From Bacteroidales bacterium (lineage in GTDB: Bacteria > Bacteroidota > Bacteroidia > Bacteroidales > UBA12170), in the NCBI GenBank assembly GCA_021158405.1, contig JAGGUP010000108.1, positions 1 to 46,172 on the forward strand: 46,172 nt of DNA, in the 5' to 3' direction. Position 1 is the first letter of the stretch. Each line of letters starts with the position of its first letter. The notes under the pieces are model-generated. The model saw only the letters and a program-made list of their open reading frames with translations. It was not told the origin of the DNA and did not search any database. Both the position numbers and the translations under genes were made by a program. Below are positions 16,578-26,850 of the stretch, piece by piece.

Positions 16578-18713
16578 TTATTCTTCGCCAAGTAATAGTT
16601 GAAGTAATTTAATAGCAGCATCCGAAACAACTGTTCCCGGGCCAAAAATAGCAGCAGTTCCAGCATCGTATAAAAACTGATAATCCTGTGGTGGAATAAC
16701 ACCGCCTACAATTACCATTATATCTTCCCTACCTTGCTTTTTCAATTCTTCTATTACTTTTGGAACCAGTGTTTTATGTCCGGCAGCCAAGCTCGACACT
16801 CCAAGAACATGAACATCGTTTTCGATGGCTTGTCGGGCAGCTTCAGCAGGAGTCTGGAACAAAGGACCAATATCTACATCAAAACCAATATCAGCATAGC
16901 CTGTTGCTACAACTTTCGCGCCTCGGTCATGTCCATCCTGCCCCATTTTAGCAATCATAATACGAGGCCTGCGCCCTTCTTTCTCAGCAAATTTATTGGT
17001 TAATAAGACCGCTTTTGCATACATAGTATCATCTTTATTTTCGTTTGCATATACTCCGGAAACAGAACGAATAGTCGCACTGTATCGATCAAATTCTTTT
17101 TCAAGAGCAAAGGAGATTTCGCCTAAACTTGCTCGTTTTTTTGCAGCATCAACGGCCAACTCCAATAAATTCCCTTTTCCTGTTTTAGCAGCCTTGGTTA
17201 AAGCATTTAAGGCTTTTTCAACCGCTTTTGAATCTCTTTCTGCACGCAATTTTTCCAATCTTTTTATTTGAGAATCGCGAACAGCTGTATTATCTACCAC
17301 AAGAGTTTCCAATGGATCTTCATGATCGAGTCGGTATTTATTTACACCAACAATCGTATCTTTCTTCGTATCAATTCTTGCTTGTTTACGTGCAGAAGCT
17401 TCTTCGATACGCATTTTCGGAACGCCGGTTTCAATCGCTTTTGCCATTCCTCCAAGCTCTTCAACCTCCTCAATTAATGCCCAGGCTTTTTCTGCAATTT
17501 CCTTGGTAAGCGTTTCTATATAATACGAGCCAGCCCAAGGATCGACAGTTTCCATAATATGAGTTTCTTCCTGCAAATAGATTTGCGTATTTCTAGCAAT
17601 TCTGGCAGAAAAATCTGTAGGCAAGGCAATCGCTTCATCCAGCGCATTTGTGTGTAAAGATTGCGTATGACCTAATGCTGCAGCCAAGGCTTCAACACAT
17701 GTCCGGGTTATATTATTATAAGGATCTTGAGCTGTTAAGCTCCAACCCGATGTTTGAGAATGCGTACGTAAAGCCATTGATTTTGGATTCTTTGGATTGA
17801 AGCGTTTTACGATTTTAGCCCACAACATTCGAGCAGCTCTCATTTTGGCTATTTCCATAAAATGATTCATTCCTACACCCCAGAAAAAAGATATGCGAGG
17901 AGCAAAAATATCAATATTCATACCCGCAGCAATCCCTGCTTTCAAATATTCAAGGCCATCGGCTAAAGTATAAGCCAATTCAATATCTGCCGTTCCTCCT
18001 GCTTCCTGAATATGATATCCGGAAATAGAAATGGAGTTAAACTTAGGCATATATTTTGAGGAATATTCAAAAATATCCGCAATGATTTTCATACTAGGTA
18101 AAGGCGGATAAATATAGGTGTTACGCACCATAAACTCTTTCAAAATATCATTTTGAATAGTTCCACTAAGCTCTTTTAATTTCACTCCTTGTTCTAATCC
18201 AGCCACAATATAAAAAGCCAAAACAGGCAAAACAGCTCCATTCATCGTCATAGAAACCGACATCTTATCTAAAGGAATCTGATCAAAAAGAATTTTCATA
18301 TCTAAGATAGAATCAACAGCTACACCGGCTTTCCCTACATCTCCTTCTACACGTTCGTGATCTGAATCGTATCCACGATGCGTAGCTAAATCAAAAGCAA
18401 TAGATAAACCTTTTTGTCCTGCTGCCAAATTCCTACGATAAAACGCATTGGATTCTTCAGCTGTGGAAAAACCAGCATATTGACGAACGGTCCAAGGACG
18501 TGTTACATACATTCCGGAATAAGGTCCACGTAAAAAAGGAGGAATTCCTGCAGCATAATCGAGATGCTCAAGCTCCTTTGTATCAGATGATGTGTAAACT
18601 GATTTTACAGCTATTCCTTCGGCTGTTTTCCAGAGTTCAGGGTCTAAATTCTCTTTGGAATTTTTTGTGGTGTAGGGTTTACCTATATTTATCTTTTTAA
18701 AATTCGGCTTCAT
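16578..18713 (-). CDS. mutB: Methylmalonyl-CoA mutase, large (catalytic) subunit
   Basis: The 711-residue enzyme interconverts succinyl-CoA and methylmalonyl-CoA using adenosylcobalamin, the key step of propionate production or use. The N-terminal part holds the substrate-binding barrel ([20 protein letters not shown], and [12 protein letters not shown] further on). The C-terminal cobalamin domain has the base-off ligand motif DGHDRG with D593 and H595, followed by [13 protein letters not shown]. Length and motifs match intact family members. It lies 16 bases downstream of mutA in one operon and ends in a strong terminator. Confidence is high. Confidence 0.97.
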   Translation of the reverse strand: MKPNFKKINIGKPYTTKNSKENLDPELWKTAEGIAVKSVYTSSDTKELEHLDYAAGIPPFLRGPYSGMYVTRPWTVRQYAGFSTAEESNAFYRRNLAAGQKGLSIAFDLATHRGYDSDHERVEGDVGKAGVAVDSILDMKILFDQIPLDKMSVSMTMNGAVLPVLAFYIVAGLEQGVKLKELSGTIQNDILKEFMVRNTYIYPPLPSMKIIADIFEYSSKYMPKFNSISISGYHIQEAGGTADIELAYTLADGLEYLKAGIAAGMNIDIFAPRISFFWGVGMNHFMEIAKMRAARMLWAKIVKRFNPKNPKSMALRTHSQTSGWSLTAQDPYNNITRTCVEALAAALGHTQSLHTNALDEAIALPTDFSARIARNTQIYLQEETHIMETVDPWAGSYYIETLTKEIAEKAWALIEEVEELGGMAKAIETGVPKMRIEEASARKQARIDTKKDTIVGVNKYRLDHEDPLETLVVDNTAVRDSQIKRLEKLRAERDSKAVEKALNALTKAAKTGKGNLLELAVDAAKKRASLGEISFALEKEFDRYSATIRSVSGVYANENKDDTMYAKAVLLTNKFAEKEGRRPRIMIAKMGQDGHDRGAKVVATGYADIGFDVDIGPLFQTPAEAARQAIENDVHVLGVSSLAAGHKTLVPKVIEELKKQGREDIMVIVGGVIPPQDYQFLYDAGTAAIFGPGTVVSDAAIKLLQLLLGEE

Positions 18714-18729
18714 CTTCTTTGCTTTTTAT

Positions 18730-20607
18730 TTATTCTACACCTAATTCAAATTGAAATTTTTTCAAATCTTCGACAATATTCGATTTGACATGGATAAAGC
18801 GATTTATTCCTGCCTCTTCAATCTCTTCAATAAAAGCTTTAGGATAACCGGCAATAACTAAGAGAGCATTGTATTGCAATTTATCAAAAACAGCCTCCGC
18901 ATAGGCGGGATATTCCTGATTGCTCGAGCAAATTACAATTATATCTGCCCTTGAATCTATAGCCGCTTGAATCCCCTCATTTACATTTTCAAATCCAACA
19001 TTATCTTCTACTTCAAAACCAGCACAAGCAAAATAATTGCAAGCAAATTGAGCCCGAGCTTGTCGCATACTTTTATTTCCAAGTGGAAGCATAAACACTT
19101 TAGGCCGCTGATTTTTTTGAGCAAATTGATCTGTTTTCTGTCGAATTTGTTCAATTTTTTGACTCAATCTGGATTGCTTTAAAGTCTTTATTTCAGCAGT
19201 AGCAGCAGTTAAATCCAAAGCCTCAAAAACATCAGGATTCAACATATCATCAATACTTTCCTTAAAATTTGGATACTGATTACTGCCCAACATGATTTCG
19301 CGCCGAGTAGCTAAAGCCTCTCTGCTTTTTAATTCTTCAGCTTCAATTTCTACTTGCACAAGTCCATTTCGAAGGGCTGATATATAGCCTCCTAACTCAT
19401 CCACATGTAAAAATAAATTCCATGCTTCCTGAACCAGAGAATTGGTTAAACTTTCAATATAATAAGAGCCTGCAGCCGGATCGACAACTTTATCTAAAAA
19501 GCTTTCTTCCTTGAGAAGCAGCTGTTGATTTCGAGCTATTCTTTCAGAAAATTCGCTTGGTAATTGATAAGACATATCAAAAGCCGTAAGACTCAAACTA
19601 TCTGTTCCACCTAAGACGGCAGACATACCTTCTGTTGTTGTTCTTAAAATATTCACATGAGCATCGTAAATACTCTTGTTCCATCCCGAAGATACCGAAT
19701 GAATATGCATTTGGGAAGAGTCTTCATTTTCCAGACCAAAAGCGGATAATGCTTTAACCCATAAATAGCGGGCGGCACGAAGTTTGGCAATTTCCATAAA
19801 ATAATTAGTGCCAACCCCAAAATTAAACTTAATCCGTTTTGCAATTTTATCTGTTGATAATCCTAACTCTGTAAGACGTGTAATATATTCTACTCCCTGA
19901 GCCAGTGAGAATGCAAGTTCCTGAACAACAGTGGCACCCGCATGTCGAAGGTTGTGACCATGAACAGCTAAAACTCTAAAATTCGGTAAGGTTTTCGCTG
20001 CATGAACCAACTGTTTTGAATGCGTGAAAGCATACTCTTCGGTCTTACATAATTTTCCACGAAAAGTATAAGCCATGAAGGGATCAAAATCAACTGAGCC
20101 TTTTATTTTATCCGGATTACGCTTGTATTTAAATACCAATTCTTCGTAGATGGCCAGTATTTTATGTGAAGCAGGGCCACACATAAAATTCACTTCCAGC
20201 TCTTCTGCATTAATATTTTCCATCAAAAGCTCAATATCTCTTACGGAAAGTTGAAACTGATCGGAAAATAAAAATCCAATTGAAGTCACTCCTTTGCTAG
20301 TCAATTCAATGGCCTTTTTATTTGCTTTGGAAATGGTATCGACTAGAATATCTTGACGGATGAGCCAATCATTATTTTTTTTCTTTCCTAATAGATCGGA
20401 AGTAAAATGCATATCAGGAAATAGTACATTTTTCAAATCTTCTTTTCGATAAAAAGGTTTAATTTGAATACCTTCACGTGTATTTGTAAATAAAGTCTTT
20501 TCGTAATCAGCACCTTTTATATCCTTTTTCAATTGAGTTTCCCAGACATCAGTAGAGGTGGGTGGAAACTCTTTAAAAAGCTGATTTTTTTTTATATTCT
20601 GCTTCAT
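18730..20607 (-). CDS. mutA: Methylmalonyl-CoA mutase, small subunit
   Basis: The 625-residue protein is homologous to the large subunit: it shares the barrel fold (FDPFMAYTFRGKLC, HNLRHAGATVVQELAF, ARNQQLLLKEESFLDKVVDP). Its C-terminal domain lacks DxHxxG, reading MLPLGNKSMRQARAQFACNY instead, so it cannot bind cobalamin and is the structural partner in the heterodimer. It is the first gene of the mutA-mutB operon. A textbook promoter with TTTG, a 19-base spacer and TACCTTTG lies at 20639-20669. No cobalamin riboswitch is visible in the short leader. Confidence 0.95.
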   Translation of the reverse strand: MKQNIKKNQLFKEFPPTSTDVWETQLKKDIKGADYEKTLFTNTREGIQIKPFYRKEDLKNVLFPDMHFTSDLLGKKKNNDWLIRQDILVDTISKANKKAIELTSKGVTSIGFLFSDQFQLSVRDIELLMENINAEELEVNFMCGPASHKILAIYEELVFKYKRNPDKIKGSVDFDPFMAYTFRGKLCKTEEYAFTHSKQLVHAAKTLPNFRVLAVHGHNLRHAGATVVQELAFSLAQGVEYITRLTELGLSTDKIAKRIKFNFGVGTNYFMEIAKLRAARYLWVKALSAFGLENEDSSQMHIHSVSSGWNKSIYDAHVNILRTTTEGMSAVLGGTDSLSLTAFDMSYQLPSEFSERIARNQQLLLKEESFLDKVVDPAAGSYYIESLTNSLVQEAWNLFLHVDELGGYISALRNGLVQVEIEAEELKSREALATRREIMLGSNQYPNFKESIDDMLNPDVFEALDLTAATAEIKTLKQSRLSQKIEQIRQKTDQFAQKNQRPKVFMLPLGNKSMRQARAQFACNYFACAGFEVEDNVGFENVNEGIQAAIDSRADIIVICSSNQEYPAYAEAVFDKLQYNALLVIAGYPKAFIEEIEEAGINRFIHVKSNIVEDLKKFQFELGVE

Positions 20608-20638
20608 TTTACACCAAATATTTTAGTTTTTCACTTTG

Positions 20639-20669
20639 CAAAGGTACATTGAAATAAATGGCCAGCAAA
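20639..20669 (-). promoter_or_regulatory. Promoter of mutA-mutB
   Basis: On the minus strand TTTG (20666-20669), a 19-base spacer and TACCTTTG (20639-20646) match the Bacteroidota -33/-7 consensus fully. It gives a leader of about 27 bases before the mutA ATG. It is the best canonical promoter in the window and a useful contrast to the 17-base-spaced cassettes upstream of the lipid-block genes. Confidence 0.85.
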
Positions 20670-20791
20670 GTAATTCTGTTAATTGAATAACAATATAAAA
20701 TCATTCTAAAAGACAACACTTTTTTAACATTTAAATCTAATCGGGATTGACTTTTCCAGAATCCTATTCAAAGAAAAGCATTACTTTTGAA

Positions 20792-21154
20792 ATGAAAAAA
20801 ATTATCTTTATGAATTTGGAAGACATCCATCTTTTTGGTTTACGCTTTATGTATTGAGAACTAAGCCAAAATAGCTTCGAAGTTTTATCAGTAGAACCTG
20901 ATTTAGAAACTTTTCCACAAATCGTAGCAAAAAAAGAGAATCAACTTTACTTTATTATAGTGCAAACTGCTGCTTATCCTTCTATTAGCGATTTACCTAC
21001 TAATCATCAAATTAGATTAATAAGAGAACACACTGAGAAACATCAAGCAATAACTAAATTCTGCAGCTTGGGAATAGCAAATGGAGAAGCTGAAAATGAA
21101 GCTGAAAAATCAATTTTTAAAAAAGGGGGCGAATTTCTAATTATACCAATTTGA
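20792..21154 (+). pseudogene. Small conserved Bacteroidota protein gene broken by an in-frame TGA
   Basis: One frame runs from ATG 20792 (or 20810) to 21154, interrupted only by TGA at 20855-20857. The downstream part reads ELSQNSFEVLSVEPDLETF, then QLYFIIVQTAAYP, HTEKHQAITKFCSLGIANGE and GEFLIIPI. From memory this pattern (a basic/acidic helix, a PQ..V...N.LYF strand, H..KH.A, and G.ANGE) matches a 110-120 residue Bacteroidota family often mislabelled as NADH-quinone reductase subunit F. A -7-like TACTTTTG lies at 20782-20789. The TGA could be a true mutation or a sequence error. Confidence 0.55.
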
Positions 21155-21532
21155 GATCAAAATTGCCGATATAAATTCTAAATGTATTTTTGTTTTACAA
21201 AGTTCAAATTTTAAGCATAGCCTTAGCTACGATTCAAATTTTTACTGAAGTGAAACGTAAAAAGATAATAAATTTGTCGGTGGTTTTGGTGTTAATTTGG
21301 TATTAATTATAGTGGATTAAAAGAACTCCTCAGATTTTAATTTTTAACACATTCATTATTCCAATTTCGTATATTTGCAAGCAAAGCACAGCTTAATAAT
21401 AGTGTAATTTTTTATTAAGAAGAATACCTTTTTAAGTTTGCTCTTTTCTATTTATAATTTCAGATTGTAAGCAATGTAATTATATTCATTGCGCATTTTG
21501 ACATTTTCTTTAGTAATTTAGAAGTATTATAA
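21155..21532. other. Gene-free stretch with an imperfect hairpin and a -7 box
   Basis: No supportable gene. An imperfect inverted repeat around 21206-21246 has the short palindrome TAGC-TAAG-GCTA (read on the minus strand) at its centre and AAATTT-rich arms. TATATTTG at 21370-21377 fits a -7 box for the glycosyltransferase gene at 21533, giving a leader of about 150 bases. No aptamer-like structure was recognised in that leader. Confidence 0.4.
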
Positions 21533-23758
21533 ATGAAAATAGCTGTCATAGGAAACTACCCCCCACGAAAATGTGGAATAGCCACATTTACGGAAAACTT
21601 TGTTAAATCCTTAATGCAAGTTAAGGACACAAATACATCTTCTTATAATCAGATTGATGTGTTTGCTATGAACGATGCGGAGAAAACCTATGATTATCCT
21701 TCCATTGTGAAACAAAGTATTAGGCAAAACTGTAAGGAGGATTACTATCAGACAGCGGAAATTATAAATGAAGGCAATTATGATTATTGTCATATTCAAC
21801 ATGAATTTGGAATATTCGGCGGACACAGTGGTTTGTATGTCAATTTTTTCCTGACTCAGATTAATATTCCTATTTTAATCACCCTCCATACAATATTAAA
21901 ACAACCCAATTTTCATCAACGAAGCATCTTGGAAAATATGGTCTTATTTTCTAGTAAATTGATAGTTATGAGTCAGTATGCGCAAAAAATTCTAACCTCT
22001 TATCATTATATCCCAGCGGAGAAAATTTCTGTTATTGAACATGGAACTCCTGTTTTTAATAGCCTCAATAAAATTGAAGGCAAGAAAATACTGGGATGGT
22101 CTAACTATACAATTCTAATGACTTTTGGTTTGCTGGGGCGATCGAAAGGAATAGAAACAATGATTAAAGCATTACCCGAAGCTTGCAAAGTTTATCCCGA
22201 AATCCATTATGTTATTCTTGGAAAAACACATCCTCATATTGTAACACTTGAAGGAGAATCATATCGTGAATATTTAATCCAATTAGCCGAAGATTTAGGA
22301 GTTAGCAAACATCTTATAGTTCTAAATAGATATGTAAATGAATCTGAATTAATCACTTATCTAAAGGCTTGCGATATATACATCACTCCTTATTCAAATG
22401 AGAATCAAATCTCCAGTGGCACTTTAGCCTACGCTGTAAGCTCCGGTTCTGCTGTAATATCGACCCGGTATTGGCATGCGGTAGAATTATTAAACAAAAA
22501 AAGAGGTGTCCTCGTCGATTTTAATGCAGAAAAACAAATTGAAAAAGCTATCATCAACTTATTATCACATCCAAAAAAATTAACTTCCATTCAAGAAGCT
22601 GCTTTTGAATTTGGGAAAACAGTTTCCTGGCCAATTATCGGTAAAAAAACACATCAACTAATTTTAAACACGATTTCTAAAAACTCAAAAAAACAACAAA
22701 AAACAGAAGACGTATTTTTAGATTTAATCCCTGAATTTTCTTTAGATCATTTTCTTTCTTTAACAGATTCCACTGGTTTGTTGCAACATGCTACTTATGC
22801 TACTCCCAATTTTAAACATGGTTATTGTACCGATGATAATGCCAGAGCACTAATCCTCGCTATCAAATTGAATAGATATACTCCATCAAAGGAAGCAGAA
22901 AAATTAATTACAAAGTTTCTAAGCTTCTTGAATTATATGCAAATCGAGGATGGCTCTTTTATTAATATGTTGAGCTATTCCAAAAATCATCTTTCAAATA
23001 ATCATTCACAAGATGCATTTGGGAGAGCTGTTTGGGCGTTGGCATACACTATTATATATGCACCTCTTGTACACCAAAAAGAATTTGCAAATGAAATGTT
23101 TAGGAAAGCCATTCCAAATTTCAATCATATTATTGATTTAAGAGGAATCGCCGGAATCATTATTGGGATTGTATTCTTCTTAAAAGAAAATCCAAATGAC
23201 ACAACATTGATTTCACATCTGGAAAATTCCTTACAAAAATTATATAAATCCTACCAAGCCATATCAGATAAAAACTGGAGCTGGTACGAAAATACTCTGT
23301 CCTACGACAATGCCATTTTACCTTTGGCTATGTTCTATGGTGCATCCTATTTAAAAAATTCCAATTATTTCGACATGGCTATAGATAGTCTTGCTTTTTT
23401 AGAAAAAGCCAGTTTTAAAAACAACCATTTATCTTTAATTGGAAATGAGAAATGGTTTGAGAAAGGAGGTGCCAAATCATTCTTTTGTCAACAGCCAATT
23501 GATGCCACTGCCTTTATATTACTCTATCAATGCCTCTATAAATTAACAAATGACAAAACATATATAAATAAATTAAAAACCGTTTTTTCATGGTTTTTAG
23601 GCAATAATGATTTAGGCGTTTCGCTTTACGACAGGCAAACGAAAGGTTGTGCAGATGGACTGTTTGCAGATCACGTAAACTTGAACCAAGGCGGAGAAAG
23701 TGTTTTAGCTTGGCTAATTGCTCATCTGACATATTTATCAATTAAAGAAAATTGCTAA
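21533..23758 (+). CDS. GT4 glycosyltransferase with C-terminal alpha/alpha-barrel-like domain
   Basis: The 741-residue protein has a GT-B fold at about 1-385. Its N-terminal glycine-rich loop is IGNYPPRKCGIATFTENF, and the donor-site part includes GLLGRSKGIETMIKALPE and ITPYSNENQISSGTLAYAVS. From about 400 a second domain rich in helices follows (STGLLQHATYATPNF, HGYCTDDNARALILAI, QDAFGRAVWALAY), resembling an alpha/alpha toroid. Similar long proteins pair with GH130 enzymes in Bacteroidota. The next gene, 127 bases on, is a GH130-receiver fusion, and mannose-6-phosphate isomerase follows, so a mannosyl product is likely. Cytoplasmic, with no signal peptide. Product unknown. Confidence 0.82.
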   Translation: MKIAVIGNYPPRKCGIATFTENFVKSLMQVKDTNTSSYNQIDVFAMNDAEKTYDYPSIVKQSIRQNCKEDYYQTAEIINEGNYDYCHIQHEFGIFGGHSGLYVNFFLTQINIPILITLHTILKQPNFHQRSILENMVLFSSKLIVMSQYAQKILTSYHYIPAEKISVIEHGTPVFNSLNKIEGKKILGWSNYTILMTFGLLGRSKGIETMIKALPEACKVYPEIHYVILGKTHPHIVTLEGESYREYLIQLAEDLGVSKHLIVLNRYVNESELITYLKACDIYITPYSNENQISSGTLAYAVSSGSAVISTRYWHAVELLNKKRGVLVDFNAEKQIEKAIINLLSHPKKLTSIQEAAFEFGKTVSWPIIGKKTHQLILNTISKNSKKQQKTEDVFLDLIPEFSLDHFLSLTDSTGLLQHATYATPNFKHGYCTDDNARALILAIKLNRYTPSKEAEKLITKFLSFLNYMQIEDGSFINMLSYSKNHLSNNHSQDAFGRAVWALAYTIIYAPLVHQKEFANEMFRKAIPNFNHIIDLRGIAGIIIGIVFFLKENPNDTTLISHLENSLQKLYKSYQAISDKNWSWYENTLSYDNAILPLAMFYGASYLKNSNYFDMAIDSLAFLEKASFKNNHLSLIGNEKWFEKGGAKSFFCQQPIDATAFILLYQCLYKLTNDKTYINKLKTVFSWFLGNNDLGVSLYDRQTKGCADGLFADHVNLNQGGESVLAWLIAHLTYLSIKENC

Positions 23759-23885
23759 TTATTTCAAGCTTAAAATCAGTTGGATACTTATTTTATTTTG
23801 TAATTTTAACTATATTCGAACTTTAATTATTAAAATGCTAAATATCTCTTTTCTACAAAAATAGTAATCTTTTAAAACAACAATC

Positions 23886-25754
23886 ATGGCCATAAATGTT
23901 AACAGATTAAATACTGTTTTTCTTCCTGATCCAAAACGCGTTATTGCACGATTCTTTTTCCCGGGACCTGAAAGCCGAGTTAAAAAAATTATAGAAAAGG
24001 TAATTAATATCGACGATGACGAAGCAAAATTGACATTCAATCAAGCCTTGCGTAATTTCTCCGATCGCCACCGAAATATCTCAAAAGTATTTAGCAAACA
24101 TTTTAATCATGTGCGACATTTTGTGAATGACTTGGGATATAATCCAGATGAAATTCCTGAATTTAAACGCTTGCTTATTGGAGCTTTTTTTACGAATGAA
24201 TATTCTATAGAATCTGCGGCTTTTTTTAATCCAAGTATGGTGGAAGATCCTGATCAAAGCAATCTTTTGGAAGGTCAAAAAAGAATAATTGTTAGTTTCA
24301 GAGCCACAGGCGAAGGTCATATTTCATCTATTGTTTTCAGAGGTGGAATTGTAAAACCAAATGGCAGTATTGATTTTTACGAATCGAGTCGATTGGTTGA
24401 TGAAGCAGAAATAATACGTAATCACCAATATTCTAAAAGCAATTTCTTAGCCAATCTCGGCGAAATGAATGTTACAAAAAAAACAATCATTGATGTAGTG
24501 ATGGATAAGTTGCCCGATTTTTTCGACTATAACCAAATGAATGAGGCTGTCAAAAAAGCAAAAGAAGAAGTAAAACTAACACCTACAAACAGCAATGTTT
24601 TGGATGCTGTTCATTGGTTAGCCAGCGCAAATCATGACATTACCTTCTCCTTAGATACAGCCATTAGCGATCGCGTTATTTTCCCAATTTCAGCCTCTGA
24701 AAGCAATGGTATTGAAGATGCTCGTTTTGTAAAATTTTTCAACGATGATGGAAGAATTGTATACTACGCAACCTATACAGCATATAATGGATATACAATT
24801 TTGCCAAAACTAATAGAGACAACTGATTTTTATCATTTTAAAATTAGTCCACTTCATGGCGATAAAGCTCAAAACAAAGGAATGGCTCTTTTTCCAAGAA
24901 AAATAAATGGAAAATATGCCATGATTTCCAGAATTGATGGAATCAATAACTATATCGGATTTTCAAATGATATAAATATCTGGCAAGAAGCACAGTTATT
25001 GCAAGAGCCGCTTTATCCTTGGGAATGTATTCAGATTGGGAATAGTGGATCTCCTATTGAAACAGAACGAGGTTGGCTATTAATTACACATGGAGTAGGC
25101 ACAATGAGACAATATTCATTGGGTGCAATATTACTCGATTTAGATGATCCAACAAAAATTATTGGTCGTTTGAAAGAGCCACTCTTATCTCCAAATTCCA
25201 AGGAACGAGAAGGTTATGTCCCAAACGTTGTGTACTCCTGTGGATCTATCATTCATAATGAAAAACTTATCGTTCCCTATGCAATGTCCGATACAGCTTC
25301 TTCCTTCATGTGGGTTGATATGAAAGAACTTTTCGATAAAATGACCTCAACTGAAAATAATCATTCTCCAAATAAAGCGGCTGCAAATATTCTGGTTGTT
25401 GAAGACGATTTAATCTTTAGAAAATTAATAAAAGAAAATCTGTTGAAAAAGAATTACAATGTTACCTTAGCATCTGATGGTGTTGAAGCATTAATGAAAA
25501 TCTCTAATTCTAAATTTGATGTAATCTTAAGCGATATAAATATGCCTAATTTCGATGGATTTCAATTAATTAATTATATGAATGAGAAGAAAATTCATAT
25601 CCCAGTCATTTTTATGACTTCCTATACGGATGAAGCTTTTGAGTTGCGCGGATTAGAACTTGGAGTAATCGAATATATAAAAAAGCCAATTAATTTTGAA
25701 TTACTAAACCTAAAACTCGAAAAAACACTAAAAAATAAAGAAAACCCAGCTTAG
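23886..25754 (+). CDS. GH130-type phosphorylase fused to a response-regulator receiver domain
   Basis: The 622-residue protein has an N-terminal helical region (1-130), a GH130 five-bladed propeller domain at about 130-485, and a receiver domain at about 500-620. GH130 signatures are GIEDARFV (275-282), MALFPRKINGKYAMISR, GWLLITHGVG, SLGAILLDLDDP and IGRLKEPLL. The receiver is complete: acidic pocket E506-D507-D508, phospho-acceptor D550 in LSDINMP, T578/S579, and K600 before Pro601. GH130 enzymes phosphorolyse or hydrolyse beta-mannosides; the receiver implies control of the activity by a histidine kinase. No kinase gene is nearby. It overlaps the convergent manA gene by 4 bases. Confidence 0.88.
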   Translation: MAINVNRLNTVFLPDPKRVIARFFFPGPESRVKKIIEKVINIDDDEAKLTFNQALRNFSDRHRNISKVFSKHFNHVRHFVNDLGYNPDEIPEFKRLLIGAFFTNEYSIESAAFFNPSMVEDPDQSNLLEGQKRIIVSFRATGEGHISSIVFRGGIVKPNGSIDFYESSRLVDEAEIIRNHQYSKSNFLANLGEMNVTKKTIIDVVMDKLPDFFDYNQMNEAVKKAKEEVKLTPTNSNVLDAVHWLASANHDITFSLDTAISDRVIFPISASESNGIEDARFVKFFNDDGRIVYYATYTAYNGYTILPKLIETTDFYHFKISPLHGDKAQNKGMALFPRKINGKYAMISRIDGINNYIGFSNDINIWQEAQLLQEPLYPWECIQIGNSGSPIETERGWLLITHGVGTMRQYSLGAILLDLDDPTKIIGRLKEPLLSPNSKEREGYVPNVVYSCGSIIHNEKLIVPYAMSDTASSFMWVDMKELFDKMTSTENNHSPNKAAANILVVEDDLIFRKLIKENLLKKNYNVTLASDGVEALMKISNSKFDVILSDINMPNFDGFQLINYMNEKKIHIPVIFMTSYTDEAFELRGLELGVIEYIKKPINFELLNLKLEKTLKNKENPA

Positions 25755-26749
25755 TTTTCCTCTTTTGGTAAGATATATACTTCGATAAGTTTAGCTGAAT
25801 TTAAAGGGTTTAGGTGAACCAATGCAGTAGATGCAGGCACTAAAACTACTTCACCTACACTAACCAAAACTTTGTCGTGAATTTCATCATCCAACTCACA
25901 AATACCATCAACACAAAGATAAATCACGAAGGAATCCAATTCGGTGAAATCCTTTATTATAGATACATCTAAATCGATTAGATTCGTGGTAAAATACTCG
26001 CTTTTAATCAAAGAAACGGTTTCATTTTTCTTTTCTGTATAATGACTTTTATAGGAATCTGCCACTTCGAAATCGATGGCCGCCATAGCCTCATCCAAAT
26101 GCAAGTCGCGACCCTTCCCACTTTCATCCACTCTATCCCAGTCGTATATACGATATGTTATGTCGCTTGTTTGCTGAATCTCGGCAAGTAAAATTCCAGG
26201 ACCTAAGGCATGAACTCTTCCAGCCGGCATATAATATACTTCACCCACTTTTACTTCTTCAAAATTCATGATTTTAGTGATTTGCTTCTCTTTTATTTTT
26301 TGCAAATACACTTGCTGGTTTACTTTTTGATTGAAGCCAGCTATTAATTTCGCCTCTTTATCTGCTTGAAGAATATACCACATCTCTGTTTTTCCTCTCT
26401 CCAAACCACGTTGATGCGCTAAATTATCATCCGGATGGACCTGAATGGACAGCCAATCGTTCGCATCGAGAATTTTTATGAGCAAAGGAAAGACATTGCC
26501 ATACATTTCATGAATTTTCTCACCAACCAGTTCATCCATATAGACTTCGACCAATTCATTTAATTCATTTCCGGCCAAAAATCCGTTAGTCACAACACTT
26601 TCTGATCCTGGATAACCCGACAAAGCCCAGAGTTCTCCACAGTTTGGCAAATCACCAAAATCTTGATTTAAAATGGATTTTATTTTTTGACCACCCCATA
26701 TTTTATCTCGAAATTGGGATTCGAATTTTAGTGGATAAAGTGTATTCAT
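25751..26749 (-). CDS. manA: Mannose-6-phosphate isomerase, type I
   Basis: The 332-residue cupin enzyme interconverts fructose-6-phosphate and mannose-6-phosphate, feeding GDP-mannose synthesis or mannose use. Zinc ligands are visible in SIQVHPDD (Gln and His), in KTEMWY (Glu) and in GRVHALGPG (His). The substrate loop ends in TYRIYDWDRVD, where Arg is catalytic. Length is typical of the short bacterial PMI form. It converges on the GH130-receiver gene, supporting a mannose theme. A promoter with TTG, a 21-base spacer and TATTTTTG lies at 26767-26798. Confidence 0.93.
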   Translation of the reverse strand: MNTLYPLKFESQFRDKIWGGQKIKSILNQDFGDLPNCGELWALSGYPGSESVVTNGFLAGNELNELVEVYMDELVGEKIHEMYGNVFPLLIKILDANDWLSIQVHPDDNLAHQRGLERGKTEMWYILQADKEAKLIAGFNQKVNQQVYLQKIKEKQITKIMNFEEVKVGEVYYMPAGRVHALGPGILLAEIQQTSDITYRIYDWDRVDESGKGRDLHLDEAMAAIDFEVADSYKSHYTEKKNETVSLIKSEYFTTNLIDLDVSIIKDFTELDSFVIYLCVDGICELDDEIHDKVLVSVGEVVLVPASTALVHLNPLNSAKLIEVYILPKEEN

Positions 26750-26766
26750 ACTGTCAGAATTTTAAA

Positions 26767-26798
26767 CAAAAATACAAAAGATTAAAGAAAAAAATCAA
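26767..26798 (-). promoter_or_regulatory. Promoter of manA
   Basis: The minus strand reads TTG (26796-26798), a 21-base spacer and TATTTTTG (26767-26774), 17 bases before the ATG. Confidence 0.6.
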
Positions 26799-26850
26799 TT
26801 GAGTGGAATCTATTTATAATTAATTACTTTTACTTGAAATATACATTATT

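Noticed and set aside
16734-17509. Several plus-strand open frames opposite mutB
   Set aside because: They are shadows of a strongly conserved coding strand and have unnatural composition.
20855-20857. TGA read as selenocysteine
   Set aside because: No SECIS-like hairpin follows, and the family does not use a redox Sec at this position as far as I know; mutation or error is simpler.
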